From: Haladaptatus cibarius D43
Lineage (GTDB): Archaea; Halobacteriota; Halobacteria; Halobacteriales; Haladaptataceae
Direction of reading: 5' to 3'
Assembly: GCF_000710615.1 (NCBI RefSeq)
Contig: NZ_JDTH01000002.1
Coordinates: 1,170,082-1,234,081 of the forward strand
Length of the DNA: 64,000 bases
Positions 17,185 to 25,489 of this stretch are shown piece after piece (within the stretch, counting starts at the first letter, position 1; each line of letters begins with the position of its first letter). Under the pieces are notes generated by a model. It searched no databases, was not told the origin of the DNA, and saw nothing but the letters and a program-made list of their open reading frames with translations. A program made the translations under genes and the position numbers.

Positions 17185-17352
17185 ATGGATGTCAAACTCG
17201 ACGTGGCGTCGTACGTTCGCGTGCTCAAACTGGCGAGTACGCCCTCGTGGGACGAGTTTTCACAGATTTCGAAGATTGCTGGCGCGGGTATCCTCCTCGT
17301 CGGACTGCTCGGCTTCACCATCTTCGTCGTGATGAGCTTCCTCCCGGCCTAA
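17185..17352 (+). CDS. secE: Protein translocase subunit SecE (Sec61 gamma)
   Basis: A short 55-residue gene. [20 protein letters not shown], then [14 protein letters not shown], is the amphipathic N-terminal helix typical of SecE/Sec61 gamma, and one membrane segment follows ([17 protein letters not shown]). SecE clamps the SecY channel in the membrane. It ends 10 bases before spt5, the conserved archaeal secE-spt5 arrangement, and ftsZ1 lies upstream as in other haloarchaea. Confidence 0.9.
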   Translation: MDVKLDVASYVRVLKLASTPSWDEFSQISKIAGAGILLVGLLGFTIFVVMSFLPA

Positions 17353-17362
17353 CCCGAATACC

Positions 17363-17800
17363 ATGTCAATTTACGCAGTAAAGACCACGGCAAGTCAGGA
17401 ACGCACCGTCGCGGATATGATTGTCAACCGCGAGGAACCGGATATTCACGCCGTTCTCGCCCCCGACTCACTGACGAGTTACGTCATGGTCGAGGCGGAA
17501 GGCGACGCGGTCATCAGCCGCGTGCTGGAGGAGATTCCCCACGCCCGGAGCATGGTGCCCGGCGTGAGCAGTATCTCCGAAGTCGAACACTTCCTCTCGC
17601 CGACGCCCGACGTGGAGGGTATCGCGGAGGGGGACATCGTGGAACTCATCGCTGGCCCGTTCAAGGGCGAAAAGGCGCAGGTTCAGCGCATCGACGAAGG
17701 GAAAGACCAAGTGACGGTCGAACTCTACGAGGCGACCGTTCCGATTCCGGTGACGGTGCGGGGCGACCAGATTCGCGTGCTGGATAGTGAAGAACGATAG
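17363..17800 (+). CDS. spt5: Transcription elongation factor Spt5 (NusG-like)
   Basis: A 145-residue protein. The NGN domain ([20 protein letters not shown] ... [19 protein letters not shown]) binds the RNA polymerase clamp; the C-terminal KOW domain ([23 protein letters not shown]) completes the archaeal Spt5, which with Spt4 keeps polymerase processive. Length and order are normal. It is coupled to secE by a 10-base gap. Confidence 0.93.
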   Translation: MSIYAVKTTASQERTVADMIVNREEPDIHAVLAPDSLTSYVMVEAEGDAVISRVLEEIPHARSMVPGVSSISEVEHFLSPTPDVEGIAEGDIVELIAGPFKGEKAQVQRIDEGKDQVTVELYEATVPIPVTVRGDQIRVLDSEER

Positions 17801-17867
17801 TTCTTCTTACTCTCGTTCGCTCCGCCGTCGCTCACGAGAACTCCGAGGAACGGTAAGCGAAAAATCG

Positions 17868-18773
17868 TCACGCCACGTCCCGTGCGTGAACCACGAACTC
17901 CAGCGCGTTCACGAGGTAGTGAGCGACGACTACGACCAGCAGGCTTCCCGTGATGATGAAGGCGGCGGCGAGCACGCCGCCCAGCGCGCCCGTCACGATG
18001 ATTCCGGCCGGGCCTTGCGCGCCGTGTCCCACCGCGAACGCGACTGACGACAGCACGGCCAGAAGCCACGGCGACAGTCCGTAACCGCTGGCCAGCACGC
18101 CAATGAGCGCCGAGCGAAACAGCAGTTCTTCGAAGCCCGCGATGATGGGTAAGGCACCGCCGAGCAGGAGCACCCACCCGCGAATCGAATCCGGCGTCAG
18201 CAGCTCACGCAACCCATCTTCGTAGTCGATGTCCAGCGCGTCCGCCCCGCGCTGGCCGAGTTCGTTCGCCACGAACAACGCGATGCCGAGGATGATTCCC
18301 ACCCCGAACTGCAGCAGGGTCGCGGATTCGACACCCAACGCGATGGCCGGAATTCCGGCCAGCACCGCCGCAACGACGAGTATCACGCCGAACAGCCCTT
18401 GGCTCAACGCAACGTTCAACAGAAGCATCTTCGTCGTCATCTCGTACTCCTGATTCGACTGTTCGTCCTCGGGATTCGACTGTTCGTCGGGATTCGACTG
18501 TTCGTCGGGATTCGACTCGAAATCCGACTGTGGTTCGGAAACGGGGTGTGATTCAAAATCGAGGTACGATTCGGACTCCGGTTGTGGTTCGAAATTGAGG
18601 TGTGATTCGGACTCCGAAGATGTGTCCAAATCGGGCTTCGAGTCGATTTCGGACACCGCGGACTGGTCGTCTTCTCCGGCCAGCATCGCTTGGGAGGCCC
18701 GCGCCAGCGCGATGAGGATGACGAGGACGAACAGTGTGACAGCAGTGAAGGCGTTCCAGTTCGGCGCGGGCAT
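17868..18773 (-). CDS. CPBP-family intramembrane metalloprotease
   Basis: A 301-residue membrane protein with an N-terminal segment (TAVTLFVLVILIALARAS), a hydrophilic acidic linker (about 31-110) and six or so further membrane segments. The Abi/CPBP catalytic motifs are visible: FEELLFR (EExxxR, near 220), FAVGH (FxxxH, near 250) and a late HYLVNALE. Members process prenylated or other membrane proteins. The linker has two repeat types, SNPDEQ units and SESxLxFE units, which look like slippage expansions. It converges with spt5. Confidence 0.85.
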   Translation of the reverse strand: MPAPNWNAFTAVTLFVLVILIALARASQAMLAGEDDQSAVSEIDSKPDLDTSSESESHLNFEPQPESESYLDFESHPVSEPQSDFESNPDEQSNPDEQSNPEDEQSNQEYEMTTKMLLLNVALSQGLFGVILVVAAVLAGIPAIALGVESATLLQFGVGIILGIALFVANELGQRGADALDIDYEDGLRELLTPDSIRGWVLLLGGALPIIAGFEELLFRSALIGVLASGYGLSPWLLAVLSSVAFAVGHGAQGPAGIIVTGALGGVLAAAFIITGSLLVVVVAHYLVNALEFVVHARDVA

Positions 18774-18883
18774 TCGATTCCGTGTAGGGCTTTCGGTGGG
18801 GAAAAGCTATCTACTCACGACGTTAGCGGGGAACTGTCGTGGAATTGTTTTTCGATGGTCGAAGTGGCATTTGAACGATTATC

Positions 18884-19290
18884 ATGACTTCAAATCACGA
18901 CAATAAGCCACGCCCTCTCTCGTCAATCGCTCGTGGCAGGGCCACTCGCTCTTTCTTTCGTTCGCCCGTTGCCGTCAGGCCGCCAGAGGGCCGAGCGCGC
19001 CGCGCTCGACCCTCAAACGATTGGTTGAACTGCCACTGTGTGTCGGAAGCTATATCTTCGAAAAGCGACGGCTGACCAAATTTGGATTGAACGGGCGGGC
19101 CAGCGGCCCGCCCGTTCTGCTGTCCTTGTGTCTTGAAAACGCAGGGCGTTTTCAACGGCAGGAAAAAGCATGTCTCTTCCCGCGGCAACGGGCAAGCAAA
19201 CGCGGGAACGAGTGGCGGAGCTACGAGTGACCGCGTGAACGAGGGCGTGGCGTAGAGTCGTGAGTTGTAGTATCCCATTTGAATCAACTA
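18884..19290. repeat. Intergenic repeat element, family II copy 1
   Basis: About 400 bases without a supportable gene, between the lonB stop and the CPBP start. The ends form an imperfect inverted repeat: GCCACGCCCTC (18907-18917) and GAGGGCGTGGC (19241-19251). A strong hairpin, ACGGGCGGGCC-AGC-GGCCCGCCCGT, occupies 19091-19115, preceded by TTTGGATTGAAC. GATTGGTTGAACTGCC then TGTGTGTCGGAAG (19019-19049) recurs in the elements at 28.1 and 46.8 kb. The 19291-19410 tail shows nothing recognisable. Confidence 0.55.
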
Positions 19291-19410
19291 TCGCACAGCA
19301 AACGTGAGATACAAATCTGTCATCCCTGACGCGAAACCTTCAGAGACAAACCATTCGTCGTCGCAACTCACGACTGCAAAAACATAGAAAAACGAATTCT
19401 GCGGATTCGG

Positions 19411-21402
19411 CTATTGCGGGCTGGGGCGGCCCGTATTGCCGCCGATTTCGCGCTCCAGCGCGCTGCCGGTGATGTTCTTCAGGCGGTCGATGAGACCGTC
19501 CTTTTCCGGTTCGCCCGAGAGGGCGACTTCGAGCACTTCGCTAATGTGCGAGACGGGGATGATTTCGACCATCTCCTCGTACTCTTCTTCTATCATCACG
19601 TCCTGTTCGTTCGCCTTCGGGATGATGACCGTCTTGATGCCTGCCTTCGCGGCGGCCTCGATTTTGTGGGTCACACCACCGACGGGGAGCACGTCGCCAC
19701 GCACCGACAGCGAACCGGTCATAGCAACGTCCTGCTCGACCGGTGCGTCTTCCAGCGCGCTGATGACGGCCGTGGCGACCGTGATGGACGCCGAGTCGCC
19801 GTCAACACCCTGCTGGCCTGCTTGGACGAACTGGATGTGAACGTCCTTCTCGCTGATGTCCTCGTCGCTGAACTTCTTGATGATGGCGGAGACGTTCTTC
19901 ACGGACTCCTCTGCCATCTCTTTCAGTTGACCGGTGGCGATGACTTGGCCGGGCCCCTGCGACGGCGTCACTTCGGCCATCACGGGGAGCATGATACCGC
20001 TGTCCTCGCCCATGACAGCAAGGCCGTTGACACGGCCGACCACATCGCCGTCGGAGACGGTGAGTTCGTAGTCCTTGCGGCGCTCAATGAAGTCGTCGGC
20101 AATCTGTTGCTCGATGGAGCGCGAGCGGCGCTTCGCCTGCAACACGTGGTCGCGCGTGGTGTAATCCGCATCCTCCGCACGAGCGATGTCACCTGCGACA
20201 CGAACCAACCCACCGAGGTCGCGCAGTTTGAGCGTGAGGTGGTCTTTGCGTCCGGCGCGGCGCTGGGCTTCGAGGATGACTTCCTCGACTGCCTGCTCGT
20301 CGAAGTGCGGGAGGCGACCGTCCTTCTCGACTTCCTGCGCGATGAACCGCGCGTACTTGCGGCGCATCTCGGGCGTGTCGTCGATGGTGTCGTCCATGTA
20401 CACCTCGTATCCGTACCCCTTGATACGAGAACGGAGCGCGGGGTGCATGTTTTCCATCGCGTCGAGGTTGCCTGCCGCGACCATGACGAAGTCGGTCGGG
20501 ACGGGTTCGGTCTGCACCATCGCGCCCGAACTGCGTTCGGACTGGCCGGTGATGGAGAACTCGCCTTCCTGAATCGCCGTCATGAGCTTCTGCTGACTGC
20601 GAATGTCGAGCGTGTTGATTTCGTCCACGAACAGCACGCCCTTGTTGGCCTTGTGGATTGCACCCGGCTCAACACGGTCGTGGCTCGGCGTTTCCATTCC
20701 ACCTGACTGGAACGGGTCGTGACGAACGTCGCCGAGCAGGGCACCTGCGTGTGCGCCCGTCGCGTCCTCGAACGGCGCGCTGGTCACGTCGCTGTTGTTC
20801 ACCAGCAGGTTCGGAATCATCGCGTCGGTTCCGCGCGAACCGTAGCGGAACGCGAGGTAAATGACACCTGCCGCGAGGATACCCAGTAGTGGTCGTCCGG
20901 CGATGAGGAGCGCATAGCCGACCACGATGGCGATGATGACCCACATCAAAAACGAGCGCATCTGGTTGCGCTTTCTGGCCTCTTCTTTGTGGGCGTCGAT
21001 TATCTGGTCGCCTTTTCCGGCGGGAACTGTTCTGACCTTCGGTTCGTTCCCATCGTCCGGGTTGTGGTAGACGAGAACGTCCTGCAAATCCTCTTTAGGG
21101 AGGAGTTGGCTCATCGCCTTCGCCAACATCGACTTCCCGGTACCCGGCGTCCCAATCATCATGACGTGGCGGCGCTGTTTGGCCGCTTTCATCACCACGT
21201 CGCGGGCGTGGTCTTGCCCAATGACTTGGTCAACCAATCGGTCGGGAATTTCGACTTCTTCCGTGCTTTCTATCTCCAACCCACCAAGCAAGTTGTCTTC
21301 CGAAACATCGTCGGCAACCTCGGCATCCACATCGCTCCCGAGGCTATCGATCTCCTGCTCTGTTTCCTGCTCCGGCGGTGGAGCTTCGGTGTCGTTACTC
21401 AT
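19411..21402 (-). CDS. lonB: Archaeal membrane-bound ATP-dependent protease LonB
   Basis: A 663-residue protein. The AAA+ domain has Walker A GTPGTGKS (about 84-91), two membrane segments are inserted in the ATPase domain (VIIAIVVGYALLIA and LLGILAAGVIYLAF, about 150-185), Walker B LFVDEIN is near 255, and the C-terminal Lon protease domain has Ser in GDSASIT and Lys in THKIEAAAKAG. The enzyme degrades unfolded and regulatory proteins at the membrane and is essential in studied haloarchaea. The N-terminal 45 residues are highly acidic. It is divergent from nadM. Confidence 0.95.
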   Translation of the reverse strand: MSNDTEAPPPEQETEQEIDSLGSDVDAEVADDVSEDNLLGGLEIESTEEVEIPDRLVDQVIGQDHARDVVMKAAKQRRHVMMIGTPGTGKSMLAKAMSQLLPKEDLQDVLVYHNPDDGNEPKVRTVPAGKGDQIIDAHKEEARKRNQMRSFLMWVIIAIVVGYALLIAGRPLLGILAAGVIYLAFRYGSRGTDAMIPNLLVNNSDVTSAPFEDATGAHAGALLGDVRHDPFQSGGMETPSHDRVEPGAIHKANKGVLFVDEINTLDIRSQQKLMTAIQEGEFSITGQSERSSGAMVQTEPVPTDFVMVAAGNLDAMENMHPALRSRIKGYGYEVYMDDTIDDTPEMRRKYARFIAQEVEKDGRLPHFDEQAVEEVILEAQRRAGRKDHLTLKLRDLGGLVRVAGDIARAEDADYTTRDHVLQAKRRSRSIEQQIADDFIERRKDYELTVSDGDVVGRVNGLAVMGEDSGIMLPVMAEVTPSQGPGQVIATGQLKEMAEESVKNVSAIIKKFSDEDISEKDVHIQFVQAGQQGVDGDSASITVATAVISALEDAPVEQDVAMTGSLSVRGDVLPVGGVTHKIEAAAKAGIKTVIIPKANEQDVMIEEEYEEMVEIIPVSHISEVLEVALSGEPEKDGLIDRLKNITGSALEREIGGNTGRPSPQ

Positions 21403-21540
21403 AGAATTCGTTCAGTGTGATTCAAACGAAGGCTGGCGAACTGATATACTTTCTCCCTTCGTCTGTGTGTTCCTGTCTCTCACGAACCCGCGGAAACGCA
21501 CGAAATACGGCCGTTCGTCCCGGACGCAACTCGTCACTCT

Positions 21541-21547
21541 TATAAAA
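21541..21547 (+). promoter_or_regulatory. TATA box of nadM
   Basis: TATAAAA lies 22-28 bases before the nadM ATG at 21569. In archaea transcription starts about 25 bases after the TATA box, so the transcript would begin at or next to the start codon (leaderless), a common haloarchaeal pattern. Confidence 0.6.
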
Positions 21548-21568
21548 ACGCTGCCCGACGAATCCATC

Positions 21569-22087
21569 ATGACCCGCGGGTTCTACATCGGGCGCTTTCA
21601 ACCCTACCACAACGGCCATCACAGCGTGGTCGAGACGATTTCCGAAGAAGTGGACGAACTCGTCCTCGGCATCGGAAGCGCCGGGGACTCACACACCCGG
21701 CACGACCCGTTTACGGCTGGCGAACGAATCATGATGATTACCAAATCCCTCGTGGACTCCGACCTCGTTACCTACGCGGTTCCAATCGAGGACTTGGACA
21801 GAAACTCGGTCTGGGTGAGTCACGTCCAAAGCATGAGTCCGGAGTTCGACGTGGCCTACTCGAACAATCCCCTCGTCATCCAACTGTTCAAAGAGGCTGG
21901 CGTCGAAGTTCGCCAATCACCGATGTTCAATCGGGACGTGCTCGAAGGGACAGAAGTCCGCGACCGAATGGTAGAAGGCGGCGATTGGGAGAAACTCGTC
22001 CCCGAGCCTGTCACCGAAGTCATTGAGGAAAGCGGCGGCATCCAGCGCATCCAGCGCGTCAGCCAGACCGACTCGAACGGCGTATGA
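21569..22087 (+). CDS. nadM: Nicotinamide-nucleotide adenylyltransferase (archaeal NadM)
   Basis: A 172-residue enzyme that joins nicotinamide mononucleotide and ATP to give NAD+. MTRGFYIGRFQPYHNGHHSVV carries the nucleotidyltransferase HxGH signature (HNGH), and EGTEVRDRM near 135 is the second ATP-binding motif. The frame extends far upstream through lonB antisense, so the start is set by this N terminus and by the TATA box 28 bases away. Its stop overlaps the next gene by 4 bases (ATGA), implying translational coupling. Confidence 0.92.
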   Translation: MTRGFYIGRFQPYHNGHHSVVETISEEVDELVLGIGSAGDSHTRHDPFTAGERIMMITKSLVDSDLVTYAVPIEDLDRNSVWVSHVQSMSPEFDVAYSNNPLVIQLFKEAGVEVRQSPMFNRDVLEGTEVRDRMVEGGDWEKLVPEPVTEVIEESGGIQRIQRVSQTDSNGV

Positions 22088-22863
22088 TTACGCTCTCGTC
22101 AGATTTCGGTACGCCGTATCCAGCGGCGATGAAAGGTGTCCTCTGCCAGCACAGCGACGCCCGCCTCGTAGACGTGGCTCATGACTTCCCACGGCAGGAC
22201 GTTCGCGCCACGGCGTTCTGGCTCCGCGAAGTGCTTCCGTACTTTCCGCCAGCAGTCCACCTCGTCGTCGTTGACCCCGGTGTCGGCACCGACCGCGCCG
22301 CAATTGCGGTCCGGGCAGGCAATCACGCGCTCGTCGGGCCGGACAACGGCGTTTTACTTCCCGTCGCGCGCGAGCTCGGCGACCCCGACGGCGTAGAAAT
22401 GTTCGAAATAGAACACGAGGACGCCGACAGTTCGACGTTCCACGGACGGGACGTGTTCGCACCGGCCGCCGCCCGCATCCACGAGCGAGGAGTCGATTCG
22501 CTCGAAGAACTACCCGACATCGGGCCCACCGACGAGTTCGAGGACTTGCGATTCCCCGAATCGGAGGTCGGGGAATCGCAGGCGACGGGCGAACTCCTCG
22601 TCGTGGACGACTTCGGCAACGCCATCACGAACGTTCCCGGCGACTTCCTCGCCGACGCGGACGAAATCGAAGTGAGTGTTGGCGAAGCAGGTAACGGAGG
22701 ACTCGCGCCAGTCGAACCCTCCTACGCTCACGTCGAATCCGACCAGCGACTCGTGACGGTCGGAAGCCACGGCAACGTCGAACTCGCAGTGAATCGAGGC
22801 CGCGGTGACGACGCGTTCGGCGTCTCCGTCGGCGACGAAATCCGACTGGAAATAGAAAAATAG
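22084..22863 (+). CDS. SAM hydroxide adenosyltransferase (SAM hydrolase, DUF62)
   Basis: A 259-residue member of the fluorinase/duf62 family, which splits S-adenosylmethionine with water to adenosine and methionine. MITLSSDFGTPYPAAMKGVL is the N-terminal SAM site; DPGVGTDRAAI has the catalytic Asp and Arg, and STFHGRDVFAPAA the His. The C-terminal domain starts near 150 (LLVVDDFGNAITNV). No chlorinase/fluorinase loop is evident. It overlaps nadM by four bases; the pairing links NAD and SAM/adenosine metabolism, although the physiological reason is unknown. Confidence 0.9.
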   Translation: MITLSSDFGTPYPAAMKGVLCQHSDARLVDVAHDFPRQDVRATAFWLREVLPYFPPAVHLVVVDPGVGTDRAAIAVRAGNHALVGPDNGVLLPVARELGDPDGVEMFEIEHEDADSSTFHGRDVFAPAAARIHERGVDSLEELPDIGPTDEFEDLRFPESEVGESQATGELLVVDDFGNAITNVPGDFLADADEIEVSVGEAGNGGLAPVEPSYAHVESDQRLVTVGSHGNVELAVNRGRGDDAFGVSVGDEIRLEIEK

Positions 22864-22891
22864 CGATGGGAGTGCAAACGGGACAATAACG

Positions 22892-23494
22892 ATGGACGCT
22901 TTCGGAATCATGAACATCGTCGGCCTGCTTGCGTTCGCAGTCGTCGGTTCGCTCCGCGGAAGCGAGGCCGACCTCGACCTGCTCGGCGTGGGCGTCCTCG
23001 GCGTGATGACGGCCCTCGGCGGCGGCGTCACCCGCGACCTGCTCGTAAATACGACACCAGTCGCGCTCCGTTCGACAGGTGACGTGAGCGTCGCACTGGT
23101 CGGGGTTGGCCTCGCCGTCGTTCTCGCACGATTCGGCGACGATTTGACCGAACGCACGGTCGTCCGAATTCCGGATGCAATCGGCCTTTCGGCGTTCGCC
23201 ACGACCGGCGCGCTCGTGGCTCACGACGCCGGACTTACCGCGTTCGGCGTGGTACTGCTCGCAACCGTGACGGGAGTCGGCGGCGGCCTCATCAGCGATT
23301 TGCTCCTCCAGAACGTTCCGTCCGTTCTCGTGGAGGATTTTTACGCGACCTGCGCTCTGCTCGGCGGACTGTCGTTCTGGCTGTTGGTGGAAGGCGGAGT
23401 TGGGTCGCAGAAAAGCGCGATTGCGTGCGCGGGAATCGTGTTGAGTCTCCGTCTGCTGGCGATTCGATACGACTGGGAACTGCCGACGGTGTAG
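22892..23494 (+). CDS. TRIC-type cation channel family protein (UPF0126)
   Basis: A 200-residue membrane protein built as two similar halves of three segments each. The glycine-rich pore motifs GGGVTRDLLV (near 49) and GGGLISDLLL (near 130) identify the prokaryotic trimeric intracellular cation channel/UPF0126 family, proposed to conduct K+ or related cations. It follows the SAM hydrolase by 28 bases on the same strand, probably in one operon. It converges on the lipoprotein at 23501 with a gap of 6 bases. Confidence 0.85.
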   Translation: MDAFGIMNIVGLLAFAVVGSLRGSEADLDLLGVGVLGVMTALGGGVTRDLLVNTTPVALRSTGDVSVALVGVGLAVVLARFGDDLTERTVVRIPDAIGLSAFATTGALVAHDAGLTAFGVVLLATVTGVGGGLISDLLLQNVPSVLVEDFYATCALLGGLSFWLLVEGGVGSQKSAIACAGIVLSLRLLAIRYDWELPTV

Positions 23495-23500
23495 TTCTGG

Positions 23501-23956
23501 CTACGCGTATCGCGCCAATACAACCTGAATCGTCTCGCCTTCGTACTCGATGTAGTATCCGAACTCGTCGCCTCGGTATATCGGTGCATCCGCCAGCGCC
23601 TTCGACACCTGTTCCATTCCCTTTCCGTCCACGTTTATCGACCCATCACCCATTCCATGAGCCTCCTTCAGCACGTCTTCGAGCAGGGACGAGTTGCCGA
23701 TTCTGTCGTCCGTGAAACCCACCACGGTTGCGTTCTCGGGAGGGTCAGACACTACGTCTGCCATCACCTTCCCACCACCGACTGCAGTGGTTCCGGTTTG
23801 GGTTCCCGGTTCGGTTGATTTGTCGGTTGTCGTCGTACCGACTGTCGTTTCAGTCGTCGTTTCTGCGGGCGACTGTGTACTGTCAGTAACGCATCCCCCG
23901 AGCGAGAGGGCGATGACGAGGACGATTGCGAGGGTTATCTGGCGTCGTTTAATCAT
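23501..23956 (-). CDS. Predicted lipoprotein, unknown function
   Basis: A 151-residue protein with the N terminus MIKRRQITLAIVLVIALSLGGC, a signal with lipobox LGGC. A threonine-rich linker of about 45 residues (TTTETTVGTTTTDK), probably O-glycosylated, follows. The mature domain (about 65-151) reads ATVVGFTDDRIGNSSLLEDVLKEAH and ends YYIEYEGETIQVVLARY, an alpha/beta fold I do not recognise. Similar small Thr-rich lipoproteins are frequent in haloarchaea. A TATA-like AT run follows at 23965-23985. Confidence 0.7.
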   Translation of the reverse strand: MIKRRQITLAIVLVIALSLGGCVTDSTQSPAETTTETTVGTTTTDKSTEPGTQTGTTAVGGGKVMADVVSDPPENATVVGFTDDRIGNSSLLEDVLKEAHGMGDGSINVDGKGMEQVSKALADAPIYRGDEFGYYIEYEGETIQVVLARYA

Positions 23957-23992
23957 GGATAAGTATATCGCTATTTTATATATTATAACGAG

Positions 23993-24262
23993 CTACCGCC
24001 GATTCCTCGTATCGACCAACGCAGGGCCGAACGCGAAGAAGACGATACCAGTCCAGAGAACGGCGAAGATGAGCGCGCCGCTCATCGTCGTCGTCAGATA
24101 CCTGAAAAAGCCTATTCCAAGGTCTGCACTGTAGGTGTCAATTGCGACGTAAAAGGCAAAGAGCGTCGGCATGTTCGCCAGCAGAATCGTGAGCGCAATC
24201 GCCAGTGTGTCCTGCGTCGGATTTCGACTCCGACTGGTTCGAGTGGAGGATTTCGTTGCCAT
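23993..24262 (-). CDS. Small membrane protein (two to three segments)
   Basis: An 89-residue protein with a basic N terminus and hydrophobic segments TLAIALTILLANMPTLFAFYVAI and TMSGALIFAVLWTGIVFFAFG. No motif is recognised. It lies 36 bases upstream of the lipoprotein gene on the same strand and may be co-transcribed with it. A role linked to the neighbouring 87-residue membrane protein is possible but not shown. Confidence 0.55.
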   Translation of the reverse strand: MATKSSTRTSRSRNPTQDTLAIALTILLANMPTLFAFYVAIDTYSADLGIGFFRYLTTTMSGALIFAVLWTGIVFFAFGPALVDTRNRR

Positions 24263-24300
24263 ACTCGCCCGAAGTCATTCAAGCAAAATAACAGTTTTGT

Positions 24301-24564
24301 TCACGTCGTCCGTTCGGTATCATATCGAGAGACGTAGGTGACGAGACCGAACACCAACGCCAACACGCAGGTCGTGAGAATCATGCCGAACAGCGCCATC
24401 GTGAAGGGGGTCATTTCGAACAGCGAAACGCCGAAAATCGCCATCGCCGTGCCGCGACTCTGACCGGTCGTACCGACGACGAACCCGATCGCACCCGCGA
24501 GGAGAACGACGACTGTGGCAGTGGTGAGGAAGATGGGACGACTCGAAACGATGCGCTCGCTCAT
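24301..24564 (-). CDS. Small membrane protein, haloarchaeal type
   Basis: An 87-residue protein with two membrane segments (IFLTTATVVVLLAGAIGFVVG and MALFGMILTTCVLALVFGLVTYV) joined by a short loop. This resembles small proteins seen near haloarchaeal terminal oxidase genes, but no oxidase gene is present here, so no function is assigned. The ATG at 24564 is preferred to the GTG one codon upstream. It is 38 bases upstream of the 89-residue membrane protein on the same strand. Confidence 0.55.
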   Translation of the reverse strand: MSERIVSSRPIFLTTATVVVLLAGAIGFVVGTTGQSRGTAMAIFGVSLFEMTPFTMALFGMILTTCVLALVFGLVTYVSRYDTERTT

Positions 24565-24714
24565 CACCGGGAAGTTGGCACCCTCGGCGGATAGGGCTTG
24601 CTACTTCGAGTCCAGCAGCCAGCAGAATGTATGCTAATACCTCTCATTTCTTTCGATCCATGGTGGTAAGGGACGATAGAAACAGCACAATCCTTATCGT
24701 CGAAAGCCGTGTAC

Positions 24715-24728
24715 TTGTACATGTACAA
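24715..24728. promoter_or_regulatory. Palindromic operator candidate of vapBC
   Basis: TTGTACATGTACAA is a perfect 14-base palindrome whose last base is the A of the vapB start codon at 24728; an extra TGTAC half-site lies just before it (24709-24713). VapB proteins of the ribbon-helix-helix/AbrB type repress their own operon through such sites. The overlap with the start codon implies repression at or just after the transcription start. Function is inferred from symmetry and location. Confidence 0.6.
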
Positions 24729-24970
24729 TGAGTTCGAAAAACATCACGCTCAAAGAAGAAGCATACGAGTCGTTGAAGTCTCACAAACGTGACGACGAGA
24801 GCTTTAGTGACGTAGTCCTTCGCCTGTCGGGTGCAAACAAAGACGTGATGAAAGGCTTCGGTATGCTAAGCGATGAAGAAGCAGATGACCTCCGAGAACA
24901 CGTTGAGGACGTTCGAGAACAGTTTAACGAGGATTTCACGGAGGGGCGAGATGAACTGTTTGGACAGTAG
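24728..24970 (+). CDS. VapB-type antitoxin (UPF0330-like)
   Basis: An 80-residue acidic protein. MSSKNITLKEEAYESLKSHKRDDESFSDVVLRL matches the archaeal antitoxin family with a ribbon-helix-helix-like N terminus; the C-terminal part (SDEEADDLREHVEDVREQFNEDF) is a charged helix expected to bind the toxin. It overlaps the downstream PIN-domain gene by 20 bases, the standard antitoxin-toxin order. A palindrome at its start codon suggests autoregulation. Confidence 0.85.
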   Translation: MSSKNITLKEEAYESLKSHKRDDESFSDVVLRLSGANKDVMKGFGMLSDEEADDLREHVEDVREQFNEDFTEGRDELFGQ

Positions 24971-25331
24971 TTTTCTCATTGACTACCTCAACGGACAACC
25001 CGACGCACAGGAATATATGGAAACCAATCCAACTTCGTCGTTCTACTCCCCTTCGCTCGTGCTATTCGAGTTATACGACGGGTTGGACGAACACACTGAC
25101 CGTTCGCTCGACGAGTTCGATGCTGCTTTGGACTGGATAACTCCGATGCCGTTCACGGTAGCAAGTTCCCGAGAGGCAATCAAAATCAAACGAGAGTTGA
25201 AGGCGAATGGCATGCCAGTGAACCTCAAAGACGTGCTTATTGCAGGTACTGTCCGTGAAGCGGGTGGTACAATCGTTACTCGTGATGATGATTTTAAACA
25301 CGTAGCGGGGCTTTCTGTGAGGAATTATTGA
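24951..25331 (+). CDS. VapC-type PIN-domain toxin ribonuclease
   Basis: A 126-residue PIN-domain protein, expected to be a Mg2+-dependent RNase that cleaves tRNA or rRNA. Acidic residues of the site are visible: LDSSFLIDYL (Asp near 5), SLVLFELYDG (Glu near 41), NLKDVLIAG (Asp near 96) and VTRDDDF (Asp near 114). The start at MNCLDSSF (24951) is set by the PIN N terminus; the frame extends 26 codons upstream through vapB. All catalytic positions look intact, so it should be active unless neutralised by the antitoxin. Confidence 0.88.
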   Translation: MNCLDSSFLIDYLNGQPDAQEYMETNPTSSFYSPSLVLFELYDGLDEHTDRSLDEFDAALDWITPMPFTVASSREAIKIKRELKANGMPVNLKDVLIAGTVREAGGTIVTRDDDFKHVAGLSVRNY

Positions 25332-25489
25332 TGGTATGAAAGACCGCCAACAATCCGATGAAAGCCTGCCAGTTCCGGGCACACCCTCACGTCTCAGCAC
25401 CTGCTCGATGAATCGCCGATGTTCTGTCCGGTGAGTCCGCTGCCGTACCTTGCCGACGAAAAATAAAACCGAATTCAGTCGGTTCCTGC

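Noticed and set aside
18884-19290. CRISPR array
   Set aside because: Repeats are inverted and unequal in spacing, with no direct repeat-spacer periodicity.
19414-20706. 430-codon plus frame
   Set aside because: Antisense shadow of lonB.
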